From Reyranella sp. (lineage in GTDB: Bacteria > Pseudomonadota > Alphaproteobacteria > Reyranellales > Reyranellaceae): 36,145 nucleotides of DNA. Both the position numbers and the translations under genes were made by a program. Under the pieces are notes generated by a model that ran no database searches, had not been told where the DNA came from, and saw nothing but the letters and a program-made list of their open reading frames with translations. The DNA lies in NCBI GenBank assembly GCA_029946105.1, contig JAQSDW010000117.1, positions 1 through 36,145 of the forward strand. Reading direction: 5' to 3'. Of this stretch, positions 1 to 7,935 are shown piece by piece (position 1 is the first letter of the stretch; every line of letters starts with the position of its first letter).

Positions 1-723
1 CCCCCAGAGCGACATGACGATCCAGGCGAAGGCGACCATCGTGGCAAGGAACAAGGCGATCCTTCCAAGCCGCTGCGACGCCTGTCCGGGGCCGAACGCG
101 AGCGCGATCAGCATCGCCGGCAGCGTTGGGAACATCAGACGCCACTCGAACAGCCAGGCGATGGTGAAAAGAATGGCCACCAGGCAGACGCGCGTTCGTG
201 TCGGTTGGACGAACCAGACGCAGGCCAGCGCCATCGATGCGAACAGCAGCGTGAACGAGGGCATGATGTCTTCGTTGCTGATCGCGAGATTGAGGAAGAA
301 GGCGCTGGCGAGATGAAAGAGGACCGCCAACCAGGCAACGACCCGGCTTTGCGTAATCTCGCGAACCAGGGCGTAGACAATGCAAAGGCACAGCGCGGCG
401 CTGAAGGCATTGACGATCGTCAGCTGGCGTCGCGGGTCACCTGCGAAGACACCGATCAGGTCGAGCAGGCGGCAGAATAAACCGACGAACGGAAAATATA
501 GATAATTCGACAGGTCGAGCGAAGCGGTCGCCGGAGTGGAGATCCAAGGCTTGGCCTGAACTGCCTTGAAAACGCCATTGCCGGTAATGCCTTCGGCATT
601 GTCCAGCCAGAAGATCAACGCGACGAGCCCTGCGAACCCGACAATGAAGATCAGCAGAAGGTCGATGCGGTACCCCTGTGACGAGACCTTTCCCGTTCGA
701 TCCGTTGAAAACGAGGGCGCCAT
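1..723 (-). CDS. Multi-pass membrane protein, N-terminal 241 residues (GT-C glycosyltransferase-like?)
   Basis: The minus-strand frame opens with ATG at 721-723 and runs without a stop off the left edge, so the C-terminus is missing. The product starts with a short basic cytosolic tail (RTGKVSSQGYR). A first strong hydrophobic helix follows (LLLIFIVGFAGLVALIFWL), then an extramembrane loop with an SNYLYFP segment, then at least five more hydrophobic stretches separated by short basic loops. An acidic NEDIMPSF motif sits between two helices. Alternating helices with acidic loop motifs resemble GT-C or ArnT-like lipid-linked sugar transferases, and the nearby nucleotide-sugar dehydrogenase and methyltransferase make a surface-glycan role plausible. 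That assignment is inference; only the membrane topology is read directly. Confidence 0.72.
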   Translation of the reverse strand, partial: MAPSFSTDRTGKVSSQGYRIDLLLIFIVGFAGLVALIFWLDNAEGITGNGVFKAVQAKPWISTPATASLDLSNYLYFPFVGLFCRLLDLIGVFAGDPRRQLTIVNAFSAALCLCIVYALVREITQSRVVAWLAVLFHLASAFFLNLAISNEDIMPSFTLLFASMALACVWFVQPTRTRVCLVAILFTIAWLFEWRLMFPTLPAMLIALAFGPGQASQRLGRIALFLATMVAFAWIVMSLWG

Positions 724-987
724 TGCAGTTGGTGGAATATTCACGGGTTACGACCTTGCGCTGGATATGCAGCTAACTTGAAAAGGTAGCCTATTGGCTC
801 GGGATACCTCTAGCAATCGAGACTCGACGAGATTGCAATGGGAACTGCGCGGTGATTCCATCGGCAGGCCCGCCACCGTATATTCGAAGCTTCGTGCTGG
901 CATCTGTTGTTCGCTCGCCGTGATAAGCATTGCGTGCCAAGATAGATTTGGGAATGCAATTTCAGTTTTCATCACCGAGAAAGATCC
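724..987. other. Less GC-rich divergent intergenic region before the H-NS gene
   Basis: These 264 bases separate the divergent membrane-protein and H-NS genes and are visibly richer in A and T than the flanking coding DNA. I see no convincing ORF. A nested symmetric element lies at 813-836: GCAATC at 813-818 pairs with GATTGC at 831-836, and TCGAGACTCGA at 817-827 is an inner odd palindrome. It could be a regulatory site or an RNA hairpin. No good sigma-70 promoter stands out. Confidence 0.45.
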
Positions 988-1320
988 ATGCCCCGAAAGA
1001 CCTCTCTTAAAGCCATCGAAGCCAAGATCAAGGAATTGGAAGCCATCGCCGAAGAGCTCAAGCGCGCGGAGAAGCCTGGTATCAAGGAACTCAAAGCGGT
1101 CGTCGCGAAGTTCCGGCTGACGCCGGCCGACATCAAGCTCGCGCTGAAGGGGCGTCCCGCCAAGCTCAATGGCAAGGGGCCTGCGAAGGGCAGCAAACTG
1201 AAGCCAAAGTACCGCAATCCTGCAAAGAAGAGTGAGACTTGGGCAGGCCGGGGATTGCGGCCCAAGTGGGTCGTCGAACTGATGAAACAGGGCAAAAAGC
1301 TGGATGACTTCGCCGTCTAG
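988..1320 (+). CDS. H-NS family nucleoid-associated protein (HvrA-type)
   Basis: This is a 110-residue, lysine-rich protein with the two-part H-NS layout. Residues 5-30 form a charged heptad-like helix suited to dimerisation (KAIEAKIKELEAIAEELKR). After a basic linker, residues 74-94 carry the conserved DNA-binding core: KYRNP, then TWAGRGLRPKW. The AGRG loop is the AT-hook-like element that H-NS proteins insert into the minor groove of AT-rich DNA. The length is typical of alphaproteobacterial HvrA-like members. The ATG at 988 follows a purine-rich GAGAAAG. Known roles of the family are nucleoid organisation and silencing of AT-rich or acquired genes. Here it lies alone on the plus strand between glycan-type genes, so silencing of that neighbourhood is a reasonable inference. 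Confidence 0.9.
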   Translation: MPRKTSLKAIEAKIKELEAIAEELKRAEKPGIKELKAVVAKFRLTPADIKLALKGRPAKLNGKGPAKGSKLKPKYRNPAKKSETWAGRGLRPKWVVELMKQGKKLDDFAV

Positions 1321-1365
1321 CCTCGGTGCATGTCGACGGGCGGCGCAGTGGCGGCGATCAGGAAG

Positions 1366-2106
1366 TCAGTCCGTCCGCGCCGCCACGATGATGAGCGAGC
1401 CGCCGAACGGCAGGTTGAGACCGGCGGCGATGACGACGCGCTCGATCGCGAGAGCGCTCGAGAATATAGCGTCGAGCCAGCGCGGATAGTCGCGCACGTC
1501 GCTTTCGGCGTTAGCCCGCTCGATCAGTCGATGGAGAAGCATCAGGGGAAACAGCAGCGTGTTCCAGTAGCTCGCGCGAAGGACACGAAACCCTTGCCTG
1601 GCAAGCAGGGTGCGAGCCTGGCCTCGCGTGAAACGTCGAGTGTTATGCACACGCTTGTCGTGCGCTGAGAACATCCATTGATAGGCCGGCAAATTGAAGA
1701 TTGCGACGCCGCCAGGCTGAAGACAGCGGTGGGCTTCTCCGAGGGCCCGCATCGGATCGACTTGATCATGGCAAAGCACGTCCAGTGACACGTAGGCGCT
1801 CAATGCGGCGTCACCGATCGGCATTTGGTTGACGGAGCCCGAGACGACTGGCCTGCCGGCCTTGCCTACGGTCAGCGCTGCCGCGACGGAGTCATAGTCC
1901 AGGCCGAGCGTCGACCGGCCGGCCACGGTCGTACCCAGTATGCGGAGCATGCCGCCCGTGCCGCAGCCGGCATCGAGCACTGGACCGGCAGCGGACGAGC
2001 CGGCGAGCGCTCGCACGACCTCGCTTGCGGCTAACGCACGCAGTCCACGGTACCACCACATGCGGTCCTCGACCGCATGCATGCGCTCGTATTCAGCCCG
2101 CTCCAT
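1366..2106 (-). CDS. Class I SAM-dependent methyltransferase
   Basis: The product is about 246 residues. It has the SAM-binding motif I VLDAGCGTGG near residues 43-52, an acidic strand-2 end (LGLDYD), motif IV-like SLDVLCHD, and the post-motif LQPGGVAIFNLP typical of Methyltransf_11/25 proteins. The substrate cannot be read from sequence. I start it at the ATG at 2106 because GGAGG stands 8 nt upstream. The same frame extends to a TTG at 2169 without a ribosome site, which would add 21 residues. It lies just downstream of the nucleotide-sugar dehydrogenase on the same strand, so methylation of a sugar, glycan or lipid intermediate is likely but unproven. Confidence 0.82.
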   Translation of the reverse strand: MERAEYERMHAVEDRMWWYRGLRALAASEVVRALAGSSAAGPVLDAGCGTGGMLRILGTTVAGRSTLGLDYDSVAAALTVGKAGRPVVSGSVNQMPIGDAALSAYVSLDVLCHDQVDPMRALGEAHRCLQPGGVAIFNLPAYQWMFSAHDKRVHNTRRFTRGQARTLLARQGFRVLRASYWNTLLFPLMLLHRLIERANAESDVRDYPRWLDAIFSSALAIERVVIAAGLNLPFGGSLIIVAARTD

Positions 2107-2169
2107 AGCGAGGGCCTCCGCAAAGTCTGTGCCGACGGTTGTTATGGTGTCTTCGTCACACTTTGCCAA

Positions 2170-2183
2170 CTGGTCGCGACCAG
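2170..2183. other. Perfect 14-bp palindrome between dehydrogenase and methyltransferase genes
   Basis: CTGGTCGCGACCAG reads the same on both strands with no spacer. It sits after the stop of the nucleotide-sugar dehydrogenase and upstream of the preferred methyltransferase start. It could be a dimeric regulator site or a small hairpin; it lacks the T-run of an intrinsic terminator. Confidence 0.35.
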
Positions 2184-2208
2184 CGAGGCAGGGCGTGGAG
2201 TTTGCCGC

Positions 2209-3546
2209 CTACCGCCCAGAGCCGAGATACAGCACGTCCGCCACCTCGGCGAACTTGTCGGTCGGCAAGGTCCGCCAAAGGTCGAGCACCGTGAGGCGAT
2301 TGCCGCCATTGCTGCGCTTGCACCAGGCCGGGTCGATTTCCTTGTACTGGGGCCAGCCGGTGGCGACGATCAGCAGATCGCATTCGCGCACCGCGCCTTC
2401 GATCGAGGAGGCGCCCACCACCTTGTCGCCCAACACTGCGATTGCGGCGTCCTGGGCCAGCGGATCGTGCACGACCACGACGTAGCCCGCGTCGGCGAGT
2501 TTGGCCGCCAGCTTGACGCTATGGCTTTCCTCGACCACCGGCGTCTGCGGCTTGTAGGAGAGGCCGAGGATGGCGATGCGGGTGCCGGCCTTGGCGAACT
2601 TGGCGACCAGGCCCGACAGCCGGTCGATCTGGTAGTTGTTGATCCGGTCGGTTGCCTCGGCCACGTCGGCGCGGGCGCCAATCTTACGGGCGAAGGCGGC
2701 GAAGGCCACGTTGTCGCGCGGGAAACAGGGGCCACCATAGCCCATCGCGCCCTTGAGGTACTTCGCCCCGATGCGGGTGTCGGCGCCCAGCGCCTTAGTA
2801 ACGGCATCGACGTCGGCGCCGGGAATGCGGTCGCAGATATCGGCCAGCATGTTGGCGTAGGAGATCTTGGTCGTGACGTAGGTATTTACCGAGATCTTGG
2901 TCAGCTCGGCGTTGACGAAATTCATGCGCTGCACGGGCGGCTTGTTCTCGCACATCTGCAGATAGATGGTCTGCAGCATGTCGCCGGCCTTGGAATCGCT
3001 CTCGCCGATCAGGATCGAATCTGGGAACAGCATGTCGCGCACGACGCTTCCCAATGCGATGAATTCCGGATTGTAGCAGAGGCCGAGGTCTGGCCCGACC
3101 TTGCGGCCCGAGGCCTTCTCAAGCGCTGCCTTGATCTCGGTGTCGGTCGTTCCGGGCATCACGGTGCTGGTGATGACCACCATGTGGTAGCCCTTCTTGG
3201 CCTTCAGCGCCTTGCCCAGCGTCTCCATGGCCTGCAGCACGAAGCGGTTCGAGAAGAAGCCGGTGCTGTCCGAAGGGGTTGGCACGATCACGAAGCTGGC
3301 ATCGCTCTTCTGGATCGCCTCGTTGGCGTCCATGGTGGCCGAGAGCCGGGCCTTGTTGGCGGCGATCAGCTCATTGAGCTGGGGCTCGACGATCGGCATC
3401 TTGCCGGCATTCATGGCGTCGACGAACGTCTTGTTCACATCGAGACCGATGACGCTGAAGCCGCGGCTGGCGAGTACCGCCGCAAGGGGGGCTCCGAGCT
3501 TACCGAGACCGACGACCGAAACGCGAGGCAAAGTAGCTGAGGTCAT
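2209..3546 (-). CDS. Nucleotide-sugar dehydrogenase (UDP-glucose/GDP-mannose dehydrogenase family)
   Basis: This is an NAD-dependent four-electron oxidase that would convert a nucleotide sugar to its uronic acid for polysaccharide synthesis. The N-terminal Rossmann motif is VVGLGKLG, followed by an acidic GLDVN. The central part has YNPEFIALGS and the helix with NAELTKISVNTYVTTKIS. The catalytic cysteine is in GGPCFPRD, near residue 275. The C-terminal UDP-binding domain has ILGLSYKPQTPVVEES and VVVHDPLA. About 445 residues is a normal length. The first ATG at 3552 touches its GGGA; the ATG at 3546 has GGGA six bases upstream and is preferred. Whether the substrate is UDP-glucose, UDP-ManNAc or another sugar is not clear. 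The methyltransferase follows downstream. Confidence 0.88.
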   Translation of the reverse strand: MTSATLPRVSVVGLGKLGAPLAAVLASRGFSVIGLDVNKTFVDAMNAGKMPIVEPQLNELIAANKARLSATMDANEAIQKSDASFVIVPTPSDSTGFFSNRFVLQAMETLGKALKAKKGYHMVVITSTVMPGTTDTEIKAALEKASGRKVGPDLGLCYNPEFIALGSVVRDMLFPDSILIGESDSKAGDMLQTIYLQMCENKPPVQRMNFVNAELTKISVNTYVTTKISYANMLADICDRIPGADVDAVTKALGADTRIGAKYLKGAMGYGGPCFPRDNVAFAAFARKIGARADVAEATDRINNYQIDRLSGLVAKFAKAGTRIAILGLSYKPQTPVVEESHSVKLAAKLADAGYVVVVHDPLAQDAAIAVLGDKVVGASSIEGAVRECDLLIVATGWPQYKEIDPAWCKRSNGGNRLTVLDLWRTLPTDKFAEVADVLYLGSGR

Positions 3547-3621
3547 TTCCATTCCCGTTTTGAGGGCCGGTACTGATACTGTCGGCGGCGACGGGACGCC
3601 ACCCCGAATTTGACGTCTATT

Positions 3622-3645
3622 GGGCGCAATTCGCTGCTTGCGCCC
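3622..3645. other. 8-bp inverted repeat in the pepA / sugar dehydrogenase divergent gap
   Basis: GGGCGCAA at 3622-3629 and TTGCGCCC at 3638-3645 form perfect arms around an 8-base loop. It lies about 50 bases before pepA and about 75 bases before the divergent dehydrogenase, so it could be an operator for either, or a 5' UTR hairpin of pepA. It has no T-run. Confidence 0.35.
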
Positions 3646-3692
3646 TAGCGCCGCAGGGGCGAAGAATCACCGCCAAATAACGAGGGAATCGA

Positions 3693-5186
3693 ATGAAAGT
3701 CGAGTTTTCAGCTTTTCCGAAGGCTTTTTCGGGCAATGTTGCGATGTTCGTGGCTGCCGACAAGCAGCTCCTGGCGACGGCGCAGGCCGCCGATGCGAAG
3801 GTCGGCGGCGCCCTCACACGGGCCCTCGGAGCCGGCCGTTTCACCGGTGCCAAGAACCAGACTCTGACCATCCTGGGGCAATCCGGCGATATTGCTCGCC
3901 TGATGCTGCTGGGCGTCGGCAAGGGGCGTGAACTCGATGCCCGCACCGCGGAAGCCTTGGGTGGCGTGGTCGCCGCGGCAGCAAACGCGGCAGGCCATAC
4001 GGCGGTCACCGTGGTCGTGGATCCGGTGAAGGGCAGCCGCCTGTCGCCGGGCCAGATCGCGGCTCATCTCGCGCTGGGCGCCCGTCTGCGCAACTACCGC
4101 TTCGACAAGTACAAGACCAAGGACAAGCCCGAGCAGAAGCTCTCCCTCGAACATCTCACCGTGGTCCTCGCCGGCCCGGCGGAAGCGCGCAAGGCCTATG
4201 GCCAGCTCGAGCCCACCGTCGACGCCGTCTTCTTTGCCCGGGATCTCGTGAGCGAGCCGGCAAATATGCTTTACCCCGTCGAGTTCGCCCGCCGCGCCAA
4301 GGAACTCACCAAGCTCGGTGTGAAGGTCGAGATTTTGGGCGAAGCGGAGATGAAGAAGCTCGGCATGGACGTCCTGCTGGCTGTCGGCCAGGGCAGCGAG
4401 CGCGAGTCGCAGCTCCTCGTCATGCGCTGGATGAACGGACCCAAGGACCAGAAGCCGGTCGCGCTGATCGGCAAGGGTGTCACCTTCGATACCGGCGGCA
4501 TTTCGCTGAAGCCGGCCGGCGGCATGGAGGACATGAAATGGGACATGGGTGGCGCCGGCGCCGTCACCGGCGCCATGCGCCTGATCGCCGGCCGCAAGGC
4601 CAAGGCGAACGTCGTCGCCGTCTGTGCCCTGGTCGAGAACATGCCCGACGGCAATGCCACTCGGCCGGGTGATGTCGTGAAGTCGATGTCGGGCCAGACC
4701 GTCGAGATCATCAACACCGATGCGGAGGGGCGGCTGATTCTGTGCGACGCCATGTGGTACGCGCAGGAGAAGTTCAAGCCGCAGGCCATGGTCGAGCTCT
4801 CGACGCTGACGGGTGCCATCATCGTCTCGCTCGGCCACGAGCGCGCCGGGCTGTTCTCGAACAACACGCAGCTCTCCACGCGGCTGCGCGTCGCGGGCTC
4901 GTCGATCGGCGAGAAGCTCTGGCGCATGCCGCTCGGTCCCAAGTACGACAAGCTGATCGACTCCGAGATCGCCGACATGAAGAATGTCAGCAACGGTCGG
5001 GACGGCGGCTCGATCACGGCGGCGCAGTTCCTGCAGCGTTTCGTGCAGGAGGGCGTGGCTTGGGCGCATCTCGACATCGCGGGAATGGCCTGGTCGAACA
5101 AGGGCGACGACACCACGCCCAAGGGCGCCACCGCCTATGGCGTGCGCCTGCTCGATCGGCTGATCGCCGACAACTACGAGCGCTGA
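3693..5186 (+). CDS. pepA: Leucyl aminopeptidase (M17, PepA)
   Basis: This 497-residue, two-domain protein is a cytosolic dimetal aminopeptidase that removes N-terminal residues during peptide turnover. The variable N-terminal domain covers roughly residues 1-165. The catalytic domain has the metal/substrate segment GKGVTFDTGG at about 260-269, KPAGGMEDMKWDMGGAGAV just after it, and the family signature NTDAEGRL at 341-348. All the usual metal ligands and the catalytic Lys and Arg appear in place. GAGGG precedes the ATG by a short spacer. holC starts 7 bases after the stop, so the two are probably cotranscribed. Some PepA proteins also bind DNA, but nothing here shows that. Confidence 0.95.
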   Translation: MKVEFSAFPKAFSGNVAMFVAADKQLLATAQAADAKVGGALTRALGAGRFTGAKNQTLTILGQSGDIARLMLLGVGKGRELDARTAEALGGVVAAAANAAGHTAVTVVVDPVKGSRLSPGQIAAHLALGARLRNYRFDKYKTKDKPEQKLSLEHLTVVLAGPAEARKAYGQLEPTVDAVFFARDLVSEPANMLYPVEFARRAKELTKLGVKVEILGEAEMKKLGMDVLLAVGQGSERESQLLVMRWMNGPKDQKPVALIGKGVTFDTGGISLKPAGGMEDMKWDMGGAGAVTGAMRLIAGRKAKANVVAVCALVENMPDGNATRPGDVVKSMSGQTVEIINTDAEGRLILCDAMWYAQEKFKPQAMVELSTLTGAIIVSLGHERAGLFSNNTQLSTRLRVAGSSIGEKLWRMPLGPKYDKLIDSEIADMKNVSNGRDGGSITAAQFLQRFVQEGVAWAHLDIAGMAWSNKGDDTTPKGATAYGVRLLDRLIADNYER

Positions 5187-5193
5187 TCGCGCC

Positions 5194-5661
5194 ATGGCGA
5201 CCCAGAAGGCGGCGACCGAGGTCAATTTCTACCACCTGACCCGATCGTCGCTCGAGGACACCTTGCCCCGCCTGCTCGCCAAGACCCTGCAGGCGGGCGA
5301 GCGGGCTGTCGTCCTGCTCGGCTCGGCCGAACGGGTCGATGCTCTCAACACCCATCTCTGGACTTACGATCCGAACGGCTTCCTGCCGCACGGGGCGGCC
5401 CGCGACGGCGATGCCGATCGCCAGCCGGTGTGGTTGACCCATGTCGACGAGAATCCCAATGGGGCGAACTATCTGTTCGTGGCCGACCATGCCCGGTCGG
5501 ACCGCGTGGCCAGATACAAACGCTGCTTCGAACTGTTCGATGGTCGCGATGACGCGGCGGTGGCCGACGCCCGCGAGCGCTGGAAGGCCTACAAGGCCGC
5601 CGGCCATGTCATGGCCTATTGGCAGCAGACGGACGGTGGTGGCTGGGAGAAGAAAGCCTAG
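5194..5661 (+). CDS. holC: DNA polymerase III chi subunit (HolC)
   Basis: This is a 155-residue protein of the HolC family. In the replisome, chi links the clamp loader (through psi where present) to single-stranded DNA-binding protein. The pattern matches the family: NFYHLTRSSLEDTLPRLLAKTL at the start, the core VVLLGSAERVDALNTHLWTY, then PNGFLPHG, PVWLTHVDENPNGANYLF and the C-terminal SSB-contact helix region with KRCFELFDG. It follows pepA by 7 bases, a common alphaproteobacterial arrangement. Its TAG stop lies inside a CTAG that also supplies the stop of the convergent FkbM gene. Confidence 0.92.
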   Translation: MATQKAATEVNFYHLTRSSLEDTLPRLLAKTLQAGERAVVLLGSAERVDALNTHLWTYDPNGFLPHGAARDGDADRQPVWLTHVDENPNGANYLFVADHARSDRVARYKRCFELFDGRDDAAVADARERWKAYKAAGHVMAYWQQTDGGGWEKKA

Positions 5662-6752
5662 CGCTGCAGGCGGGGCTTCCAGTAGCCATTCCAGGCAGAT
5701 TTCACCCGCTCGAGGAACGGGATGTCGCCCTCGGGTCGGTAGAAATCCGGCGAGTCGGCCTCGAACTTGGCCATGTAGTCGCGATAGCTGAGCGGCTGCT
5801 TCTTGCCCATCTGCGTCTGCGCCGCCAGCAGGTCGAGGCCGGCATCGATGTCGAACACCGTCGAAAGCCTGTTGCGCAGGCCGAGCAGCAGTTCGGCCGC
5901 GGCATCGGGGATTTCCCAGGCCGAGAACACGGCCGCGAGCTTGGCGAGCTTTTCGGCACTGAGCTGCTTGGCCCATTCGCGGCCCTTGGGCCCCAGGACG
6001 TCGCGGGCGTAATAGGCCTCGCCCTGGAACGGTCGTCCCGACAGCGTTTCCGCCGGTGTCGGCCAGACGTAGCGCGAGGGCAGGGCGCGCGTCGAGTAGG
6101 TGCGCACGTCGAGGCGGAACAGGTCGAAGCCCTGGCGGCGCATGAAGCGGTCGGTGTTGTGGAACGTATGCTCGTCAGTCGCGCCCGAGCCGATGAAATT
6201 GACCTCGAGCTGAACCGCCAGCAGGCCCAGCGACTCGAAGCGGGCGTCGAACGAGCGAAGGACCTCGTAATCGACGCCGTCGATGTCGATCTTGAGGTAG
6301 TCGAGGTCGTTCCAGCCACGCGCCGCGAGCAGGCCGGGCACGACGACCGGCTTTGCCGGGTCGGCGAGCCCCGTCATTTCCCAGGCGTTGTTGCGGAACT
6401 GCTCCTCGGCGGAAGCGCCCTTGAGGCGCGCCTCGCGGATCTCGCGCGTGCGCATGAAGCTCAGGCGATCGCGCATCTGCATGATCAGCGGTGCGGCCGG
6501 GCCGGCGGAAAGATCGACGATCTTGTCGGCCCGTCGGCCGACGAACGCGGCCAGATACTCGATATCGGGATTGAGCTCGCAGGCGGCCAAGCGCCGGCAT
6601 TCGGCCTCGCTCGCGTCGATGCCGAGCGCCCGGAACCGGGGCTCGAAGACGCGCCACTGCTGCTCGATGCCGCCGGAGCAGCCGACATCCAACAGGGTAA
6701 ACCGCTCCGTTCGCAGGCCTTGGGAGACATGCGCCGGAAACGACTCACGCAT
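5658..6752 (-). CDS. FkbM family methyltransferase
   Basis: The product is about 364 residues. SAM-binding motif I is LLDVGCSGG at residues 20-28, and the acidic loop is ALGIDASEAE. A FkbM-type central motif follows at about 151-160 (DYLKIDIDGVDYEVLRSFD). These proteins are O-methyltransferases acting on sugars, polyketides or lipids; the acceptor here is unknown. The C-terminal third (from about residue 240) is an extra helical region after the fold. The frame is open for another 109 codons upstream, but that part lies over the cyclase gene in another frame. I therefore start at the ATG at 6752, 8 bases after the cyclase stop, which implies one transcript. The stop overlaps the holC stop. 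Confidence 0.85.
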   Translation of the reverse strand: MRESFPAHVSQGLRTERFTLLDVGCSGGIEQQWRVFEPRFRALGIDASEAECRRLAACELNPDIEYLAAFVGRRADKIVDLSAGPAAPLIMQMRDRLSFMRTREIREARLKGASAEEQFRNNAWEMTGLADPAKPVVVPGLLAARGWNDLDYLKIDIDGVDYEVLRSFDARFESLGLLAVQLEVNFIGSGATDEHTFHNTDRFMRRQGFDLFRLDVRTYSTRALPSRYVWPTPAETLSGRPFQGEAYYARDVLGPKGREWAKQLSAEKLAKLAAVFSAWEIPDAAAELLLGLRNRLSTVFDIDAGLDLLAAQTQMGKKQPLSYRDYMAKFEADSPDFYRPEGDIPFLERVKSAWNGYWKPRLQR

Positions 6753-6760
6753 AGTGTCGA

Positions 6761-7798
6761 TCAGACAGTTGCCACTGGCGTCGCGGGCGATCCGACGGCG
6801 CCCGGCAGGCGCAGCGGCGGGGCGGTCAGGAGAAAGCGGGAGCGCTTCTTGGCGCGGAGCCATAGTGCCAGATCCTGCAACCACCAGATTTCCCCCAGGT
6901 TCAGACCAAGCTTGAAGAGACAGTGATTGTGGATCGGCAGCGACGGGTGCTCGGCGTCCTCCGGCCCCGGCCTCGCTGGCACCGCCTCGACGCCGTAGTT
7001 GTCGGCGATGAGGGCTGAGATCTGGCTGTCGGTGATCCATTGCAAGAGCCGTTTGTCTCGGCCGTCCAGGACGCAGCACATTGCGTGGGCGCGTTCCGGG
7101 TCGACCTTCTTGTTCATTTTCACGATTTCATCGGTGAAACCGGTATAGAGTAGCAGCATATCGCCTGCTTCAATTACCACCTTGTCGGCGTCGAGCACAT
7201 GGCGCAAATCGTCGTAATTCACATACTTGTGGCCGCGGCCGTAGTGCTTCTCCAGGTCGACCATCACGGCGCGGCCCTGGATGGCCTTGGCGGCCATGTT
7301 CTCGACCCCGAGCTTGTGGGCATAGCTGAGATGCCCGCAACCGTCGCGGCCGGCGTCGGGCAGGGGGCCGACCACGTCCGTGCCCGCCTTGAATCCGTTG
7401 TAATAGAGCGCTTCGGGCACGCCATCGCCGTCGGCATCGAACATCCCGCCGACATGGGCCAGCGTGTCCCACTGGGTCGAATATTGCAGCGTGAGGATGA
7501 CCCGGTCGTCGCTGGCCACGTCGACGAACAGCGGGTTGATGGTCTTGGTGTGAAAGTTGAAACGCCAGCCGTTCTCGTCGCCGGTCGGCGACAGCACCGG
7601 CGGCAGCCGGCGCGGATTGAGGACGTTGCCGCCGGGAAGGTCGAGGGGCAGGCTGAGGCAGAACGACAGGCCTTCCCTTACCTCGGCAATGCCCTCGAGC
7701 ACCTTCTTGGGGGTGATGAGGTTGAGCCGGCCCAGCTGGTCGTCGTCGCCCCAGTCTCCCCAGGTTGAGCCTTCCGGGCGCTGCTTCCAGCGTTTCAT
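6761..7798 (-). CDS. Cyclase family protein (kynurenine formamidase-like fold)
   Basis: This 345-residue protein belongs to the Cyclase (PF04199) superfamily of metal-dependent hydrolases, which includes bacterial kynurenine formamidase and isatin hydrolase. The usual metal motif THxDxxxH appears as TQWDTLAH at about 108-115, so the first histidine is Gln. Other matching parts are VVIEAGDMLLLYTG, ALIADNYGVEAVP and the C-terminal HNHCLFKLGLNLGE. A short acidic DADGDGVPEA insert at about 121-130 looks like a calcium-binding loop. The substrate cannot be assigned. The neighbouring FkbM gene lies 8 bases downstream. No tryptophan-degradation gene is nearby, so a kynurenine role is not supported. 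Confidence 0.85.
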   Translation of the reverse strand: MKRWKQRPEGSTWGDWGDDDQLGRLNLITPKKVLEGIAEVREGLSFCLSLPLDLPGGNVLNPRRLPPVLSPTGDENGWRFNFHTKTINPLFVDVASDDRVILTLQYSTQWDTLAHVGGMFDADGDGVPEALYYNGFKAGTDVVGPLPDAGRDGCGHLSYAHKLGVENMAAKAIQGRAVMVDLEKHYGRGHKYVNYDDLRHVLDADKVVIEAGDMLLLYTGFTDEIVKMNKKVDPERAHAMCCVLDGRDKRLLQWITDSQISALIADNYGVEAVPARPGPEDAEHPSLPIHNHCLFKLGLNLGEIWWLQDLALWLRAKKRSRFLLTAPPLRLPGAVGSPATPVATV

Positions 7799-7935
7799 GA
7801 CGTTTCTCCCCTTTTCGGGGGCGACACTAGCGCGCGCCGCAGTCTCGCGTCATCCCGCACGCATGCCTCCTGCGCTCAATTTCGCCGCCAGCCGCGCTGC
7901 GGTTCGTCTATCATGACCGGCCAATCGAGGGTTCC

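Noticed and set aside
6753-7079. N-terminal extension of the FkbM methyltransferase frame to 7079
   Set aside because: This part overlaps the cyclase gene in another frame, is Arg/Pro-rich and has no domain features; the conserved fold starts after the ATG at 6752.
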